This document shows, piece after piece, positions 23,210-35,470 of a stretch of DNA of 64,000 nt. Below the pieces are notes generated by a model. It was not told the origin of the DNA, searched no databases, and worked only from the letters and a program-made list of their open reading frames with translations. Origin of the DNA: Penelope pileata (lineage: Eukaryota > Chordata > Aves > Galliformes > Cracidae). The stretch's first letter is position 1. Each line of letters starts with the position of its first letter. A program made the position numbers and the translations under genes. The stretch covers positions 1-64,000 of the forward strand of contig WBMW01000154.1 of NCBI GenBank assembly GCA_013396635.1, written 5' to 3'.

Positions 23210-26200
23210 AGTCAAAGCGAATGGCAAAATTTAAGTATAATGGTCTACATGTCCCCAAATTTTTGGTTTTCCCCCTGCATATTTTCCAATTTACTTTATT
23301 TTTCATGACTGCCTCTTTGGGACTTATTCTGTTTTACAGTGTTTCTTCAAAACAAATACTTGGTAGTATGCAAAATTGCAATTATTACAATAAGTATCAC
23401 TTTTTTGCAAAGCACCACCAGTTCCCACAGAAAAAAATCTGACCTTAATGTATGCTTAGAAGTGGTTAGTTTAGTTTGGCTAACAGCAAGGATCTTCAAC
23501 TTCCAGCATTTATTCCAAACACAAAATTTCTCCTTGCTGTTCCTATAAGCTTGCTGATTTCTGGGCAAGTCCTGAGGGCCAATGTGACTAGTACATAAAC
23601 AGTCTGTTCCCCATACATCTATCCTTGCAGATGAAAAATGTGGCCCACTCTTTTTAATTTCCTCTTTTCTCCTGCTCCCTGGGCCCTAGTCTCATAGCCA
23701 GCATACATTAATGGAAATAAATAGACAAAGGAATAATAATGACAGAAGCCAGAGCTTTAGTTTTGTTGCCTGATGTGTTTTTGTGCCTTCAGGCTCCTCC
23801 CAGCTGCTGCTGTGCCTGTGTGTGGCTCACCCCATCTGTCAGGGACCTGCATCTCCTTTGCTTGTACTTTGCTGCAGCAGCAGCCTTAGGTGCTCAGGTA
23901 GGTGAATCTCCAATGGTTGCCATTCATGGACATCAAGGGAGATGGCCTCCCTGTCACCTTGACCTTGTGGTGGCTGTTTGTAGGAGTGACGTTCAGTCCT
24001 ATGGAAAAGATCACGCCATGACTGACCTCATCCAGATATCAAATAGATGGATTGTCCAGCTTTGTTTGCAAGCTGGTGAATTACCCAGAAGCCTTGGTCA
24101 AGTTACAGGAAATCAAAGCAATTGCTTATCTCATCCGTATCTTGGACCTGGACAGACTAGTGAAAGCTTTTATTTAATATTAAATAATAGGTAACAGTCC
24201 ATTTTGCTAAGGTTTTGGTACTACATTCAAAGACCTAATATCTGGAAGATCTTCATTTAAAGCCACTTCAAATTTTTGGCAGAAAACTTTGCATTATTGA
24301 TTTTAAACATATTTTTGTCTTCTGATGTACAGGATGTTTTATTCTTAATGAAGCTTAAAAGCCCAACTAAGCAGACATGCTGCAAACAAATGTTGCTAAA
24401 ATGATTAAGGAACACACAGATGGCTTATATGTTCCTGTGTCAAAGAGACAGCTTTAAAAATGAAGCATGTGTGATAACCATTTATGATTTATTAGGAAAA
24501 CGCTGAGTATTGTTTAAGCAAACATGCTTTCAAAGAAAAACATCAACCAACTCAATTGAGAGATTTAACATCCAAAAAAGCTGTCAAGCCCAGATGCTCG
24601 GTAGCAGCTGTAACCTTGTGAAAATTGACCTATAACATAGCCACAGGGTTCTTGATTCCAAGAAGAATCTTCTCTTTAAGAAAATTGATTTGCTTTACAA
24701 ACCTTGACCCCTCACTATTTTTCATCCTCCATCAACCCCTGGGGCCCACTGACCTCACTGCAAGAAGTCACACGTATGAGACACCCCCCCCTTCAACTGA
24801 GTGAAAAGCTTTCCATGTAGGGTCTGTTGGGCCAATGTTCATAGCAACAAATCTTTCCTTGTTCTGCAGCAAGATTAAGTCAAGATGACTGACATAATTG
24901 GCCAAACAGTTTTCTAACTGGCTTTTTACTTTTGAGATGACCTCTGTTTCTCCCATTCATCCACTGATTACAGGTCAATAATACTGTCAAGGAGAGATAA
25001 AATAATTTTGTCACTTAGAAATATTATAATGGGATAAACCCCCTGGCTTGTCATATCACTAAATTTGAAAAGATAATTGAGCTGTCAATTTAAATATCAA
25101 CTGAATGTCTCCATGCAAGCAGTGTTAATAAAAGCCAAGAGGCAGGTAGGGATGAGCTCAGCTGACAGGTGAAGTGAGAGGGGAGTAAATTTTGATGTCT
25201 GAGAGCCTAGAAGATGGGATAATTCTCTAAACTTACCCTAAATTAACCTGAGATTCTTAGGCCTATAAGACCACACTGGGTGCATTTATTTTATGAATAT
25301 TCTTTCATGCAGTCCTTGAACTAGCCCTAAGTGGGAGATGATCTTTATTGAGAATGTCATTTCAGCCTGCCAGCTTCTGCACCTATTAGAAAGTGTGGAG
25401 ACATGAAAAATAAATGTATTGCCTACTCCTTGTTACCTCTGTCAAGTGAATATTCCTCTCAACAGTCACTAGCTTGTCTGGATGTCATCACAACAGGGAT
25501 CAACACATGTATTCTTTGCTGCCTACTGTGATGTTCGTATAATCCTAAGTTTGCATCTATTCTTACAGAAATAATTACTACCAATGGAGAAAAGTGAGTG
25601 ACTGCAGCACTGAAGGCCTGAGAAAAATATTTGCACTGGGTTTCAGTTGCTATTTGCTACATATGCTCTGTTTGCTATATTTGCCAGTCATTTGCATCTT
25701 CTAACTGAGTTCTGTGATGTGCTTGGCCCATATTTCTGCTGTTGAATTGCTCTCAGTTCCCTCTGGTAGCTCCTGAGAGTTTCACTGTTATAAGTGAGAA
25801 GGAATGAACTCACCTGAGGACATCCAACTGCATCCCTGTGAGATCACACAGGGAGTGCTCAGCTCTTTCTGGATACAAAACATTCAGTCTCCACCGGGAA
25901 GATGCACTGCTGGCATCAACCACAGTTAATACTATTCAAAAGTAGGAGCTGTAGGGTGAGAATCAGACTGGCATATTTGAAAATTTTTGTGGCTGCACCC
26001 CGAAGTTTCATAAAAAATAGGAATTTAGAGTTGGCCACAGAGGTAGTGACGTGGACTAGGAAAGAGAGGCCAATGTGTTCGTCTGTGTGCAGTGTAGGGA
26101 GAACAAATTTACATCATAGGACAGTCAACATTTATAAAGCCAGTAACCAAGCCATGGCTCACAAGAATGAGTTATAGCCCATCTGAAGAACATCATTGTG

Positions 26201-28099
26201 CAGAAGCATGAAAGAAAAGGACTTTTCTTTGTGGAAACTGTACATCAGGATCTACAACTATGAAAGAGCAGATGAAGTCTGCAGCATTTATTTAGGGCTT
26301 CTGAGATAGAAATGAGAAAAATCAAGCAATTTCCATAGTACAAAATGACTGCAGGCCAAAAAAATTCCTATCAATCTCCGATGAAAAGCAGGGTCCTGAG
26401 TGTTTTTGTATTTGTGAAAAGAATCAAATTGGACATTTTCATTGTAAATGTATCTTCTTCACTCTCATGTTCAGCTTTCAATGCTGGGGCAGATTTTAAT
26501 CAGTGGTTTTACAGCTCTTTGGGACATAGAGTCTTTTCTACCTGCTTATGGATTTTGTTACATAAAGTTTTCTTTGTGCACTGGAAGACTGGAGAATTGG
26601 CTCCATGTGAGCCTGTGGAGTTTGTAAAACCTGTAAGCACTAAACTCTGTTGGCTTTCCCTGTGAAAATAAATGTGAGCCTGGAAAACCATGATCCTGAC
26701 TGAAACAGAACCCACAGATGTATAAAATCATCTTGACACAGGACTGACCTATCCAGTGTTCGTTCATGTAACTCAGTGGTAAATACCAAGCATTCAGAAG
26801 TCTTAAGTCAGCCTCCAAAATCTTGAAATTATCCTTAAAGTCATGCTGTGCTAAATAAGTAAATAAATAAATATTTGATTTCTTCGATTTCTTTCTGTTT
26901 CTGGGCCATTTGTGACCGTGATTTCAAATTTTTCTCTTCAGTGAAGAAATCAAGAAGCATATTCTTTTTAAAATAATGACTGAGTATCTTATAATCAGAT
27001 GACTCAAGAAGCTGAGGGTTTCAAAACCCATTACATGCTAAGCCTCACCACTCATTCAGATTTGCTTACAAAATTTACTCAGGGCACAAGATGGATGAAA
27101 AGCAGATCCCGACCCGCTCAGTCATGTAAACAATTGTCTCCTCCTCTCCAGACATAACAGCTAGTTGAAACAGGAGAGCACGCACCCTGATGTGCTGAGC
27201 GGCTTTTGGTTCTGACATGGTAATTGTTGTAACATGTGAAACTGCATCACTCTCAGTATCTCTGAAACAAATCCAAAGTTTAAATCTTCCTGAGTGCAGC
27301 CATAGCTGAGTGGACTGATTAAAACACTTCAATGGACTGAAATAACATTGGTTTTCCATTGTTTCTGCTTGGTGAAAAATATCTGAGTATTTATCCTCCT
27401 TTCATCTACCAGTATATCAAAACTGCCAAACGATGGCAGCCATTATGAAGACTGGTGGTGGTGGGGTTGGGCTGCGGCCTGCCATCATTTCCACAGTAGC
27501 ATGGGCCTAACATGGCACCTCACTAACCTGACCACTGCTGTGCAAGCACATGGCCTGCTGCAGGTGCTTTCCTCTTCAACATCCCTTCCTGCAGCTCTTT
27601 GTGTGTGACTCTCCTTCTGCCTCAATGGCCATTTCAGCCTTTACGGTTTAATTGAATTTATTTTGTGTTTGAAGCTGTGCTGGTGAAGGCACTGTTTTGG
27701 ACAACAAGTTGGAAATGGCACAGCTTGTGCAGCAGAGGCTCGCTGCCAGAAGAAGATTGACCAAAACAAGAATGCTTGATTTTATTTTTTCAATAAATAA
27801 AGATGTGCTTACACATAGCCCAACCCTCTCCCTCCTCCCAGGGTTGAGAAGATCTATTTCCAGCCATCTTCTGATCCTTCTGATTTCAGCAGGGTTTGCG
27901 TGCAGTCAACATAACTGCAAGCTTGGCCTTAGAGTAGGTGATAACCTGGTTTCAAACTTCTGGCCCCCATCTCACAGTTTCTCTCATGCTTCAATGTGTA
28001 GTCACAGCTGCCTTACCTTAGCAAAGAAGCCTTTTACCAAGCAAACCACAGAGAAAATTAATTAAATCTAAATGAAGTCACCCCTCCCTAGTTTTCCTT
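23210..28099. other. Unique non-coding sequence
   Basis: No gene is supported. A frame at 23739-24194 (151 codons) includes a 105-base segment with good splice-site-like borders, discussed in the findings. Other frames (25902-26177, 26345-26665, 27075-27359 minus, 27697-28065) show no domains. Small repeats include a run of eight C near 24784 and an AAAT microsatellite at 26852-26873. Confidence 0.55.
26852..26873. repeat. (AAAT)n short microsatellite
   Basis: About five AAAT or AAGT units occur in a row before the sequence returns to unique DNA. It is a short tetranucleotide array with one interruption. Confidence 0.8.
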
Positions 28100-28300
28100 C
28101 AAGCCCACTCACATCTTAAAGCTGCACAGTGAAGTAATTAAATGTTATAGGAGTTGCAGCTTCTTAAATGAAGATTTATCGTATTAAATACAGCAGGGAT
28201 AAGCATTAATAAGGTATTAACTTGGCCTGAAAGAGCCATGGGAACCAGCAACCCCTAAATAATTAGCTTGGTTCTAATACTGATGTATTTTGTAGCTGCA
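28100..28300. promoter_or_regulatory. Candidate homeodomain-site-rich block
   Basis: Two TAATTA words lie at 28135-28140 and 28260-28265, with several further ATTAA or TTAAT words between them in repeat-free sequence. The arrangement resembles enhancer-type conserved non-coding DNA. TAATTA is common by chance in AT-rich DNA, so the call is weak. Confidence 0.22.
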
Positions 28301-31300
28301 GACAAATGATTTACCTTCCTTGCCTTCATTTTCTCCTCTGTATTATGAATATTGCATCTTCAGTATTTCAGTGATGGTGTCACATTTTCTTGCGTGCTGT
28401 AAGACCACAGGTTGTAGTGTCTTGGGAAAATGGAAATAATGGTCTGGGAAATAATGAGGAAAATTTTTCTTCTAGTGTCAATTGCCTTTCTTGTGTGGGA
28501 AGCTCTTCTGTCACCTCTTCCTTTCAATGTTATTTATTTTCCACATATGATCATACACTGGTCACACTGAGACTGGATTAATTTAAACCAACTAAAAATG
28601 AACCATCCAGCTCAAGCAGATCTTCCAGACTGAAAGAGGGGAAAGAGAGAGACAACTGTGGAAGCACTGCCTGCTTTAAACACCTCTAGGCAAACTGCCC
28701 TCTGGAGATGTCGATATTTCTCCATTGGTTATAGGAGAGGTAGACAAAACACCTGGTTTTCAGGTGGCTGAAGATCAGTTCCCATTCTCAGAGGCTATCT
28801 GGGAGTTTTCTTTAAGTCTCTGAGCACTGACCAGAGTATGTTGCTTTGTTAAAGATGCCAGTGTCCCTGGTTTCTTTGTTGTGAAAAGATAGCATTGTCT
28901 TCTCCCAAAGGATCATTAAGAGCTCCCACCAGTCTGAGGCAGTGAAGAGTGTGCTTGGCTTTCTGCACAGGAGCAAGTTTCTTTCACCATGAAATTCAAG
29001 TCAAGAATCATTCACATACCCTCACACTCAAAAACATATTAGAATAAATAGCAACCACATTTGCTTTTCTACTGATGCAAATAAAGGAGGACTCAGGGGA
29101 CAGGGAAAGTCCAGGAAGTCGAGGCTCATAACCCATATATCTCAAAGTCAGCAGTTAGCACACACATCTAAGCTGCGAGGTGGTGAAAACTTCCACCATC
29201 TGACAGCTGCTTGGCAGGTTTTGAGAAGTGAGTCATCAGCCTTGACCCAATTTCTAGCAGACAGGTGCCCTGACCACAAAACCACCATCACAGGTGTCAC
29301 TGCTGTCAGTAGTTTCAGGAGACGGGCTACTAACTGATTGTGTAGCAGTCAGAAAGGTCATGGAGACAAACTCATCTCCCAAAAATTCCTCCAGGGCATT
29401 TTAACTTATGATTTGTTATGGCGAAGTCTGGCAATTTGCACATTTTTCCTGGCATTAAGCCTGTCCAGTTGTCTCTTCATTTCCTAAAAGATATCTACTG
29501 GATTGTTGGTATGAACAGTCCTGGAAGGAAACCCCATACTTATACGCCGAGTCTCTAAGTCTTTACCTATTAGAGTAAGCTCAGAAAATAGCCTCTCTCT
29601 GTGGACTATAAGAAGGAGTTTGTTTCTCACACCTCCAGAACTGGATTTTTGTGACTGTGGTGTTACTGCCCTGAAATAAAGTGTTTCATGGTAAGTGCCC
29701 AAGTATTGAGAGTTAAATGACATTTACGACCCATCTGAAATCTTTACTTTATGAAAAGCTATTTATCATCATATATTTCTCTGCCTGTAGCTGGTCCATA
29801 TTTAATTGCTGTGCAAATCAGCACAGTCCCGCTGAAATCAGTGTCCCCATTGGCAGCCAGAAGTCTGATCCCAGAGTTTTAATACATAATGCGACTCTGG
29901 CACTGCTGTCTGAGATGCCTGGGACCTCAAACTGGCTTGTACATAAAATACCTTTTCAAATACAGGCTTTCTGATAAAACAGCCACTGTTGACAGAAATT
30001 ATCCCACATCTCTGATTAGCATAACCTCTAGGAAGCTGGGTAGCAGAGGAAATAAGCAATAATAGCAAGCTAAATGATCTTAGTGAAAGCATACCTGTCA
30101 CAATGTACCAGTTCAGTCTAAGAAGTTCAGTTTATGCTCGTGGAAAAAATAAGGGGGGGCATTATGTCTTCATAAAAGCTTGACCTCAAGTGCTTTGGAA
30201 GACAGAAGAGACTCCATTCAAGGCAAAACAGACTTTCTGTGCACAGTTATTCTTCAAGGGTCTTTGCTAGGGTTCACTTACACACACCCTTTGCTTATGA
30301 AATGGGAGAGGAAGGGAGCACCTAACAAATGAATGTGTGTAGCTCAGCAGCTCCAGCTGGCCCAGCTCCCAATATATTTTGTTTGATAAACAGCTAATCC
30401 CTGAGTATAATGTGGCTTGCATTCCTCCAAACTTATCATTAATCATGGAAAAACCCAAGTTGTCCTTGCACTGTGTGAGTGCCTATGAACAGCTCCTTTG
30501 ATAAGAATGTTTTTACATGCCTAGAGGGATTTAGCTTTTTGGACCTCCATCCTACAAGTAATGGGCAGACCTTCCTTTGCATGTGAGTCTGCTTTCATTG
30601 CTGGGTTTCAAGCTGCAGAAACTTAACAGGGATGTTTAAAATGAGAGGTTGTACTGTGCTTGTGTTCCTCCATTGTGTTTGTGCTGTTTCATGCCATTGT
30701 AGCATGGCGTGGTATTATAATTACGCATTTCCAGCAGCCAGAGAGGCAACAGGGGAACGGAAAGAGAAGAAAATTTCTAAATGGAAAAAGGACAAAATTA
30801 AATGCTAGCTTTCAAGTGGCAAAAAACAATTATGTAACACAATTATGTTTTTTGTTAACACATAAGATGAATAGAGCAATGCAATAAACTATTAACTGTC
30901 TTATAGCTGCCCAAGCAATGGGAAAGATAGACAGCTGCAGGTCTTTTCCCCAAGTACATAACAGATGGATTGTCTTTACAATAGGTAGAATTGGACATAG
31001 CCGTAAAGTACATTGCTTTTTCTTTCATAATGATGGTAGTTAACAGCATACATTTCCACAGCATATCAGACATTTTGAGCAGCCTGGACCATGTGCCAGG
31101 CTGGCCTACTGCAGCTGCCTGGTCTGACCTTGGGCATGGAAAAGACAGAACTCTGACTATGTGACAGAAGGCCAGTGACTTTCAGCTGAGATAGCACCTT
31201 GAGCCTTTTACAAAGGTGAGTCAGTCCTCATCTGAAATTAGAAAACTTTCACATTCTTAACTATGCTCCTTATTAAAAAAAAAAGAGAGACATGAAACTC

Positions 31301-33795
31301 ATCTCCCTTTTGAATTATTCTAACCTCAACTTTCAGTCTGTAGTACCTATCCACGACTGAAACAAACAGCTCTCAACCAAGAGGTATTTTTACTTCCCTT
31401 ATTCACCATCTTTCACTTTCTTAATGTTAAACACTGCAGTTTAAAGTTTAAAACATACAACTGCAAGAGGCAGTGGTAGACCTGAAGAAAGTACTCTAAG
31501 AACTTTAGTAAAACATAATCAGAATTAAGAGAGTCTTAAATATGGGCAGATTTTCTTTTAAAAATTCACTACCAGTGTGAGAAAATTGGCACGCTGATTG
31601 CCCAGCCTTTACTTACACTGATGAACTTTTACACAGGGAGGTTTAGCAAGGTGGCATCTCAGGAAAAGAGGGCTCAAGGCATGTCCCCAGCAAACAGCCA
31701 CCCCTCTCTGTGCCCTCACACACACGCAGAAGCATGTACTCTTCCATGGGCTCTTTGGCTTGTGAGCCACTGAGATGAGACAAAACAGCCACAGGTTCCC
31801 AGCTCCATTCCCATAGCAAGCCAGGGGCAGGTCAAGAGCCGTACCGAGTGAAGGACTGGCGTGACTTTATCCCTCCTTGGAGAGTGAGTGAAGCAAACAT
31901 GATACTGGAATTCTCCGAGGTCCAAGAGCCAGAGCAGTTCCTGGGCAGCGCAAATACAGGCTGACCCTTTCATATGGTCATTCTTTAACAGCACCACAGA
32001 TCTTGGCTGCAAGTAGACTGTTTAAACAAGAAATCAGGGCTGGTGATTTGCATCTTTTAGAGTCAAAGCAGAGGTGAAAAACAGTAGAAGGCAGGGGAAT
32101 AGGTAGTAAACAGGAAAAAGTTACAGAGCAAAGGAAACACAGTGGATTTCTCCACTGTTTATTTCCATGTATATGAATATTTCAGGATATTTTTCTTACT
32201 GGATTTTTGCAAGGAAATTAACACATAGCTTGATGTTTACTAGAGTCATAAATGCCATCCATTTATCTTTATTTTCTGAAAAATAATTTTTAATATATTT
32301 TTATTTCATTTCTTTTAATTTGAGAGAAGATTGTGTAGGGCATTTTGTCAGATATCTATGATCAGGTATTCATACATCTATGGACAGACCTGAAAAATAC
32401 TACTTTAGTGAAGCTAGAATTGAGGGAATCTTTCTAAAAAGGAATATTGGAAGGAAAATGGATTTTTCAATTCATGATTCCATGCGTTAGTTATAATGGG
32501 TTTAGTCATTATAATTGAAAGAAAAAAGAAACAAAGTATTCAGAACCCCACAGTGTAGTTTTGAAGCATTTTCAAAAAGAGAACTCAGCAATGGAGAGAC
32601 AAAAGGTCTATGAAGGTTCTGGTGACAGACGCCCATTCTGGGCCACTCATCTCCCTGTCCATGAGGTCGATCTTTTCCACTGTTTAACTGTAGTGACTTC
32701 CCTCCTGCCTGGGCAGAGTGATGGCTTATGGCTTGTTTTCCTAAGATGCTGAACTTCAGGAGTACTTTTTACTGTGATAATTGGTCACCTAAACGGAAAT
32801 GTTTGAGACTATTCATTAACTGTATTGTTTTCTAATTTGCAAAGCATGAGCCTACGTCTATGACAGAGGAATGCCACACTGCACGCTCCTTTGCTGCACC
32901 ACACAGCAACTTAACTACCCCTTCACAATACCAATGCCACTAATAGAGCTGCATCCTTTGCCACAAGAACCATGACTTGCTTAAGAAAAATCATTTTGAA
33001 AAAAATTCCCAACCAAGATGAAAGTCCACTTTGTGCACAACAGCAAGCAGATGTGGGCTAATCCCTGCTCTCAGTTTCATGGGCTTTGGGCAGTGTTCTC
33101 TGGCCTTTTGGAATGAAACTGACCAGAGCATATATTTGTTCCTGGGTATCTTGGAAGAAAATAAAGGCAGTGTCAGAAGTATCCATTTCCTTTGGATTAA
33201 TTCCTGAAGCCTGGTAGACTCCTGTCAGCCGGTTCCAGGCTGGAATTGCAATTTAACTTTCTCTTTAATTTTAGAAAGTGCTGGAACCTGGGAGTTGGAA
33301 AAAACAAGGCTGCTGCTTTGATTTGATGTCCAGCAAGTAAGCGAACTTGTTTGGTACTAGTTTGGTTATTTAACAGCTAACTGAGGACAGTTCAGGTTTT
33401 GTTTGTGCTGCTGAAATGTCTGGGAAATAAATACAAATTCCCACTTGTCACAAGCCCCAAACTCCTGTCTGTGACAGACCAAGAATGACAAATCAGAGCA
33501 CATAAGAGAAACTAGCAAATGCAGCCTCAAATTTGCTGCTAGTGAGCAACTGTCACAAATTCATTGTAATATACCACTAAATACTTTTTACCCCAGTGTT
33601 CCTTGGGAGAGACTGTAGCACTCCCAGCAGCACAGAGATGTCCTTGGGCAAGGATAAAGGCCCCAAATCATTAGTCTATTGACATACCCCTCTTTCCAAG
33701 GATAGCTTAAAAAGTCTGCGTGTGGATTTATTGCTATGAGAAAAAGTACTTTTCCTCACAGTGTTTTATTAAAACGATTTAGTTTCCCGTATATT
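28301..33795. other. Unique non-coding sequence
   Basis: No gene or repeat of known type is supported over more than 5 kb. Open frames are 60-98 codons, on both strands, and featureless. An A-rich run near 31275-31285 and a small inverted repeat (TTATAATG at 32491-32498 with CATTATAA at 32507-32514) are within chance expectation. The stretch has the texture of an intron or intergenic DNA. Confidence 0.55.
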
Positions 33796-33920
33796 TCCAC
33801 ACACACACATTACATTATACATATTTATTTATTTCATGTGTGTACTCACACCTCTTCATGCATATGTGTACATACACTACATTTGTTTATTGTGCCCACA
33901 TGCATGTGTACATGTTCAGT
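33796..33920. repeat. Degenerate CA/TG and TTTA microsatellite region
   Basis: A short (CA)n run at the left is followed by ATTT units and by alternating purine-pyrimidine words such as 'catgtgtgtactcacacc', 'catatgtgtacatac' and 'catgcatgtgtacatg'. This is a decayed compound microsatellite. The open frame through it (33736-33936) follows from the repeat. Confidence 0.65.
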
Positions 33921-34787
33921 GTGGCTTTCCTCCTGAATATTACTTCTTCAAAAGATGTCAACAGAGATGTGCCACATATCAACAAAATTAAATAAATGCA
34001 AGTAAACTAGTTAGAAGAATAAAAACAATCAGAACGACTTCTGACTTGATGGAAATCCAGGCTGCAGTTTTATTGGTGTGTGTGCTAAATTAGTCCACAT
34101 ATTTCCAAACAGAGGCAGAAAGGAAGCTAACCAAAGGGAACTATGAAATAACTGCTTTAGAATAAATTTAATTTCAGCATCCAGAAAGTAAATATGTTTA
34201 AATTAACTGTATTTATAGAAGTTTGCCAGCATTTCATGTTAAAAGGAAATAAATATTAGAAGCAGTCCCATAGTATATCACTTAATGAGTATTCATATTC
34301 CAGATACCCCTTCAAGTTCAGTAGCTTAGTGTCTATGCTCCGTATTCAAACTATCTACTGTGCACATGGTACATATTAAACTGTGGGGCTCATTGCCACA
34401 AGGTATAGCAGGAACCAACCAATCTCCCAAAAAGGATTATACAGCCACACAGAGAAACATTCTTAAACTCAGCGGATTAGCCAGTCCCCAGCTGAGGTGC
34501 CCTTAAACTCTCACTGACAGAAAATCACTATCTTAAAGGGGTATTAGTGGACATTTAAAATACTTTCAGATATATAGTCATTTTTGAGCATACTCTAGAT
34601 AGCTTTTGTATTTGCACCTTTTTTCCTCTCACTGCTAAATCAAATGGGTCTTTGTAGCACATTTTGCCCTTGGCTCCTTATAGCTGTTGGATGCGTTGGA
34701 GTGCTCCATGTTTACATCTTGTGTCCTACACGTGTCTAAACTCATGATCGATGTTTCATAAATAAATAGTCATGATTGAAAGTTAGG

Positions 34788-34803
34788 AAAAAAAAAAAAA
34801 AAA
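34788..34803 (+). repeat. A16 tract preceded by AATAAA
   Basis: Sixteen uninterrupted A follow a canonical AATAAA whose last base lies 21 bases upstream. This spacing fits either a retroposed mRNA end or a genomic polyadenylation region with an A-tract. I could not find convincing target-site duplications. Confidence 0.7.
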
Positions 34804-34988
34804 GCTGTCTAAATGTAGGCTTCTAAACCTGAATGTTGGCACCCGAGTAACTGGCCAGCATTCCAAAAGCCAAGCCCCTGGAAATTTCCAGTAATCACAG
34901 TTGCCATACCAACGGCTGTCAGCACTCTTGCAAAAGCGGGTCATGTATTTAGGTGCCAAAATGTAGCAAGAGGGGTCTAATTTCAGGC

Positions 34989-35005
34989 TTTTTTTTTTTT
35001 TTTTT
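34989..35005. repeat. T17 tract
   Basis: This is an uninterrupted run of 17 T, about 185 bases to the right of the A16 tract and in opposite sense to it. No complementary-strand AATAAA was seen nearby. Confidence 0.85.
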
Positions 35006-35239
35006 GCTCGGAAGATCTGGCCAAGAGCACTGATGATAATTGAGAATGGTTTCACCTCTGCTGCCAGTGTCCAGCTGGAGCCACATGACTGCTTTGAGCT
35101 AACACAGAGATACCCCACAGCCTGACCTGGGGGCTGACAGCCAGAGCAGTACGGGGGATTGGTGTAGGCCCATTTCTTCAGGCGAGAAGCTGGATATGGC
35201 CCCCTCATCTCCCAGGGGCTTTGGGCACAGCCCCTGTGC

Positions 35240-35470
35240 TGCCTCTGCCTCAGGCAAGTCGCTTAACCTCTCTGCTTTAAGGCAGAATAAAGAGAATGCT
35301 GTTACTTCCTTCTGCCTTCATTTGTCTTCTTCAGCTCAGGTGTAGGCTCCTAAGGGCAAGATTTGTCTCCTCAGCAAGTTCAGTGCCTATCAAAACAGAG
35401 CCTTGATCTCAGCTGGGGCCTTGAGGCATGACTGCAGCACTGTTATTATCATTAATAATAATAATAATGA
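35240..35470 (+). mobile_element. MIR-type tRNA-derived SINE (core and 3' tail)
   Basis: The segment 'ggcaagtcgcttaacctctctg' (35253-35274, with its key words GGCAAGTC and CTTAACCTCTCTG) matches the conserved core of MIR/CORE-SINEs nearly base for base. It is followed in the expected order by 'gtaggctcctaagggcaag', then 'gccttgatctcagctgggg' with 'ccttgaggca', and finally a (TAA)n tail at 35450-35468. That ending matches the tail I remember for amniote MIR families of birds and reptiles. The tRNA-like head to the left is not clearly recognisable, so the copy may be 5'-truncated or decayed there. It is non-autonomous and surely inactive. Confidence 0.8.

Larger units (their letters stand above)
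33921..35239. other. Non-coding sequence with A16 and T17 tracts
   Basis: No gene is supported. A run of 16 A at 34788-34803 follows an AATAAA at 34761-34766 by about 21 bases, the arrangement of a polyadenylated transcript end. A run of 17 T lies at 34989-35005. Near 34375-34410 the words 'ctgtggggctcattgccacaa' resemble a motif in old L3/CR1-like LINE tails. The 141-codon frame on the minus strand (34783-35208) runs through both homopolymers and is not credible as a gene. Confidence 0.5.

Noticed and set aside
34783..35208. 141-codon open frame on the minus strand
   Set aside because: It encodes poly-Lys and poly-Phe stretches from the T17 and A16 tracts, which marks it as an artefact of homopolymers.
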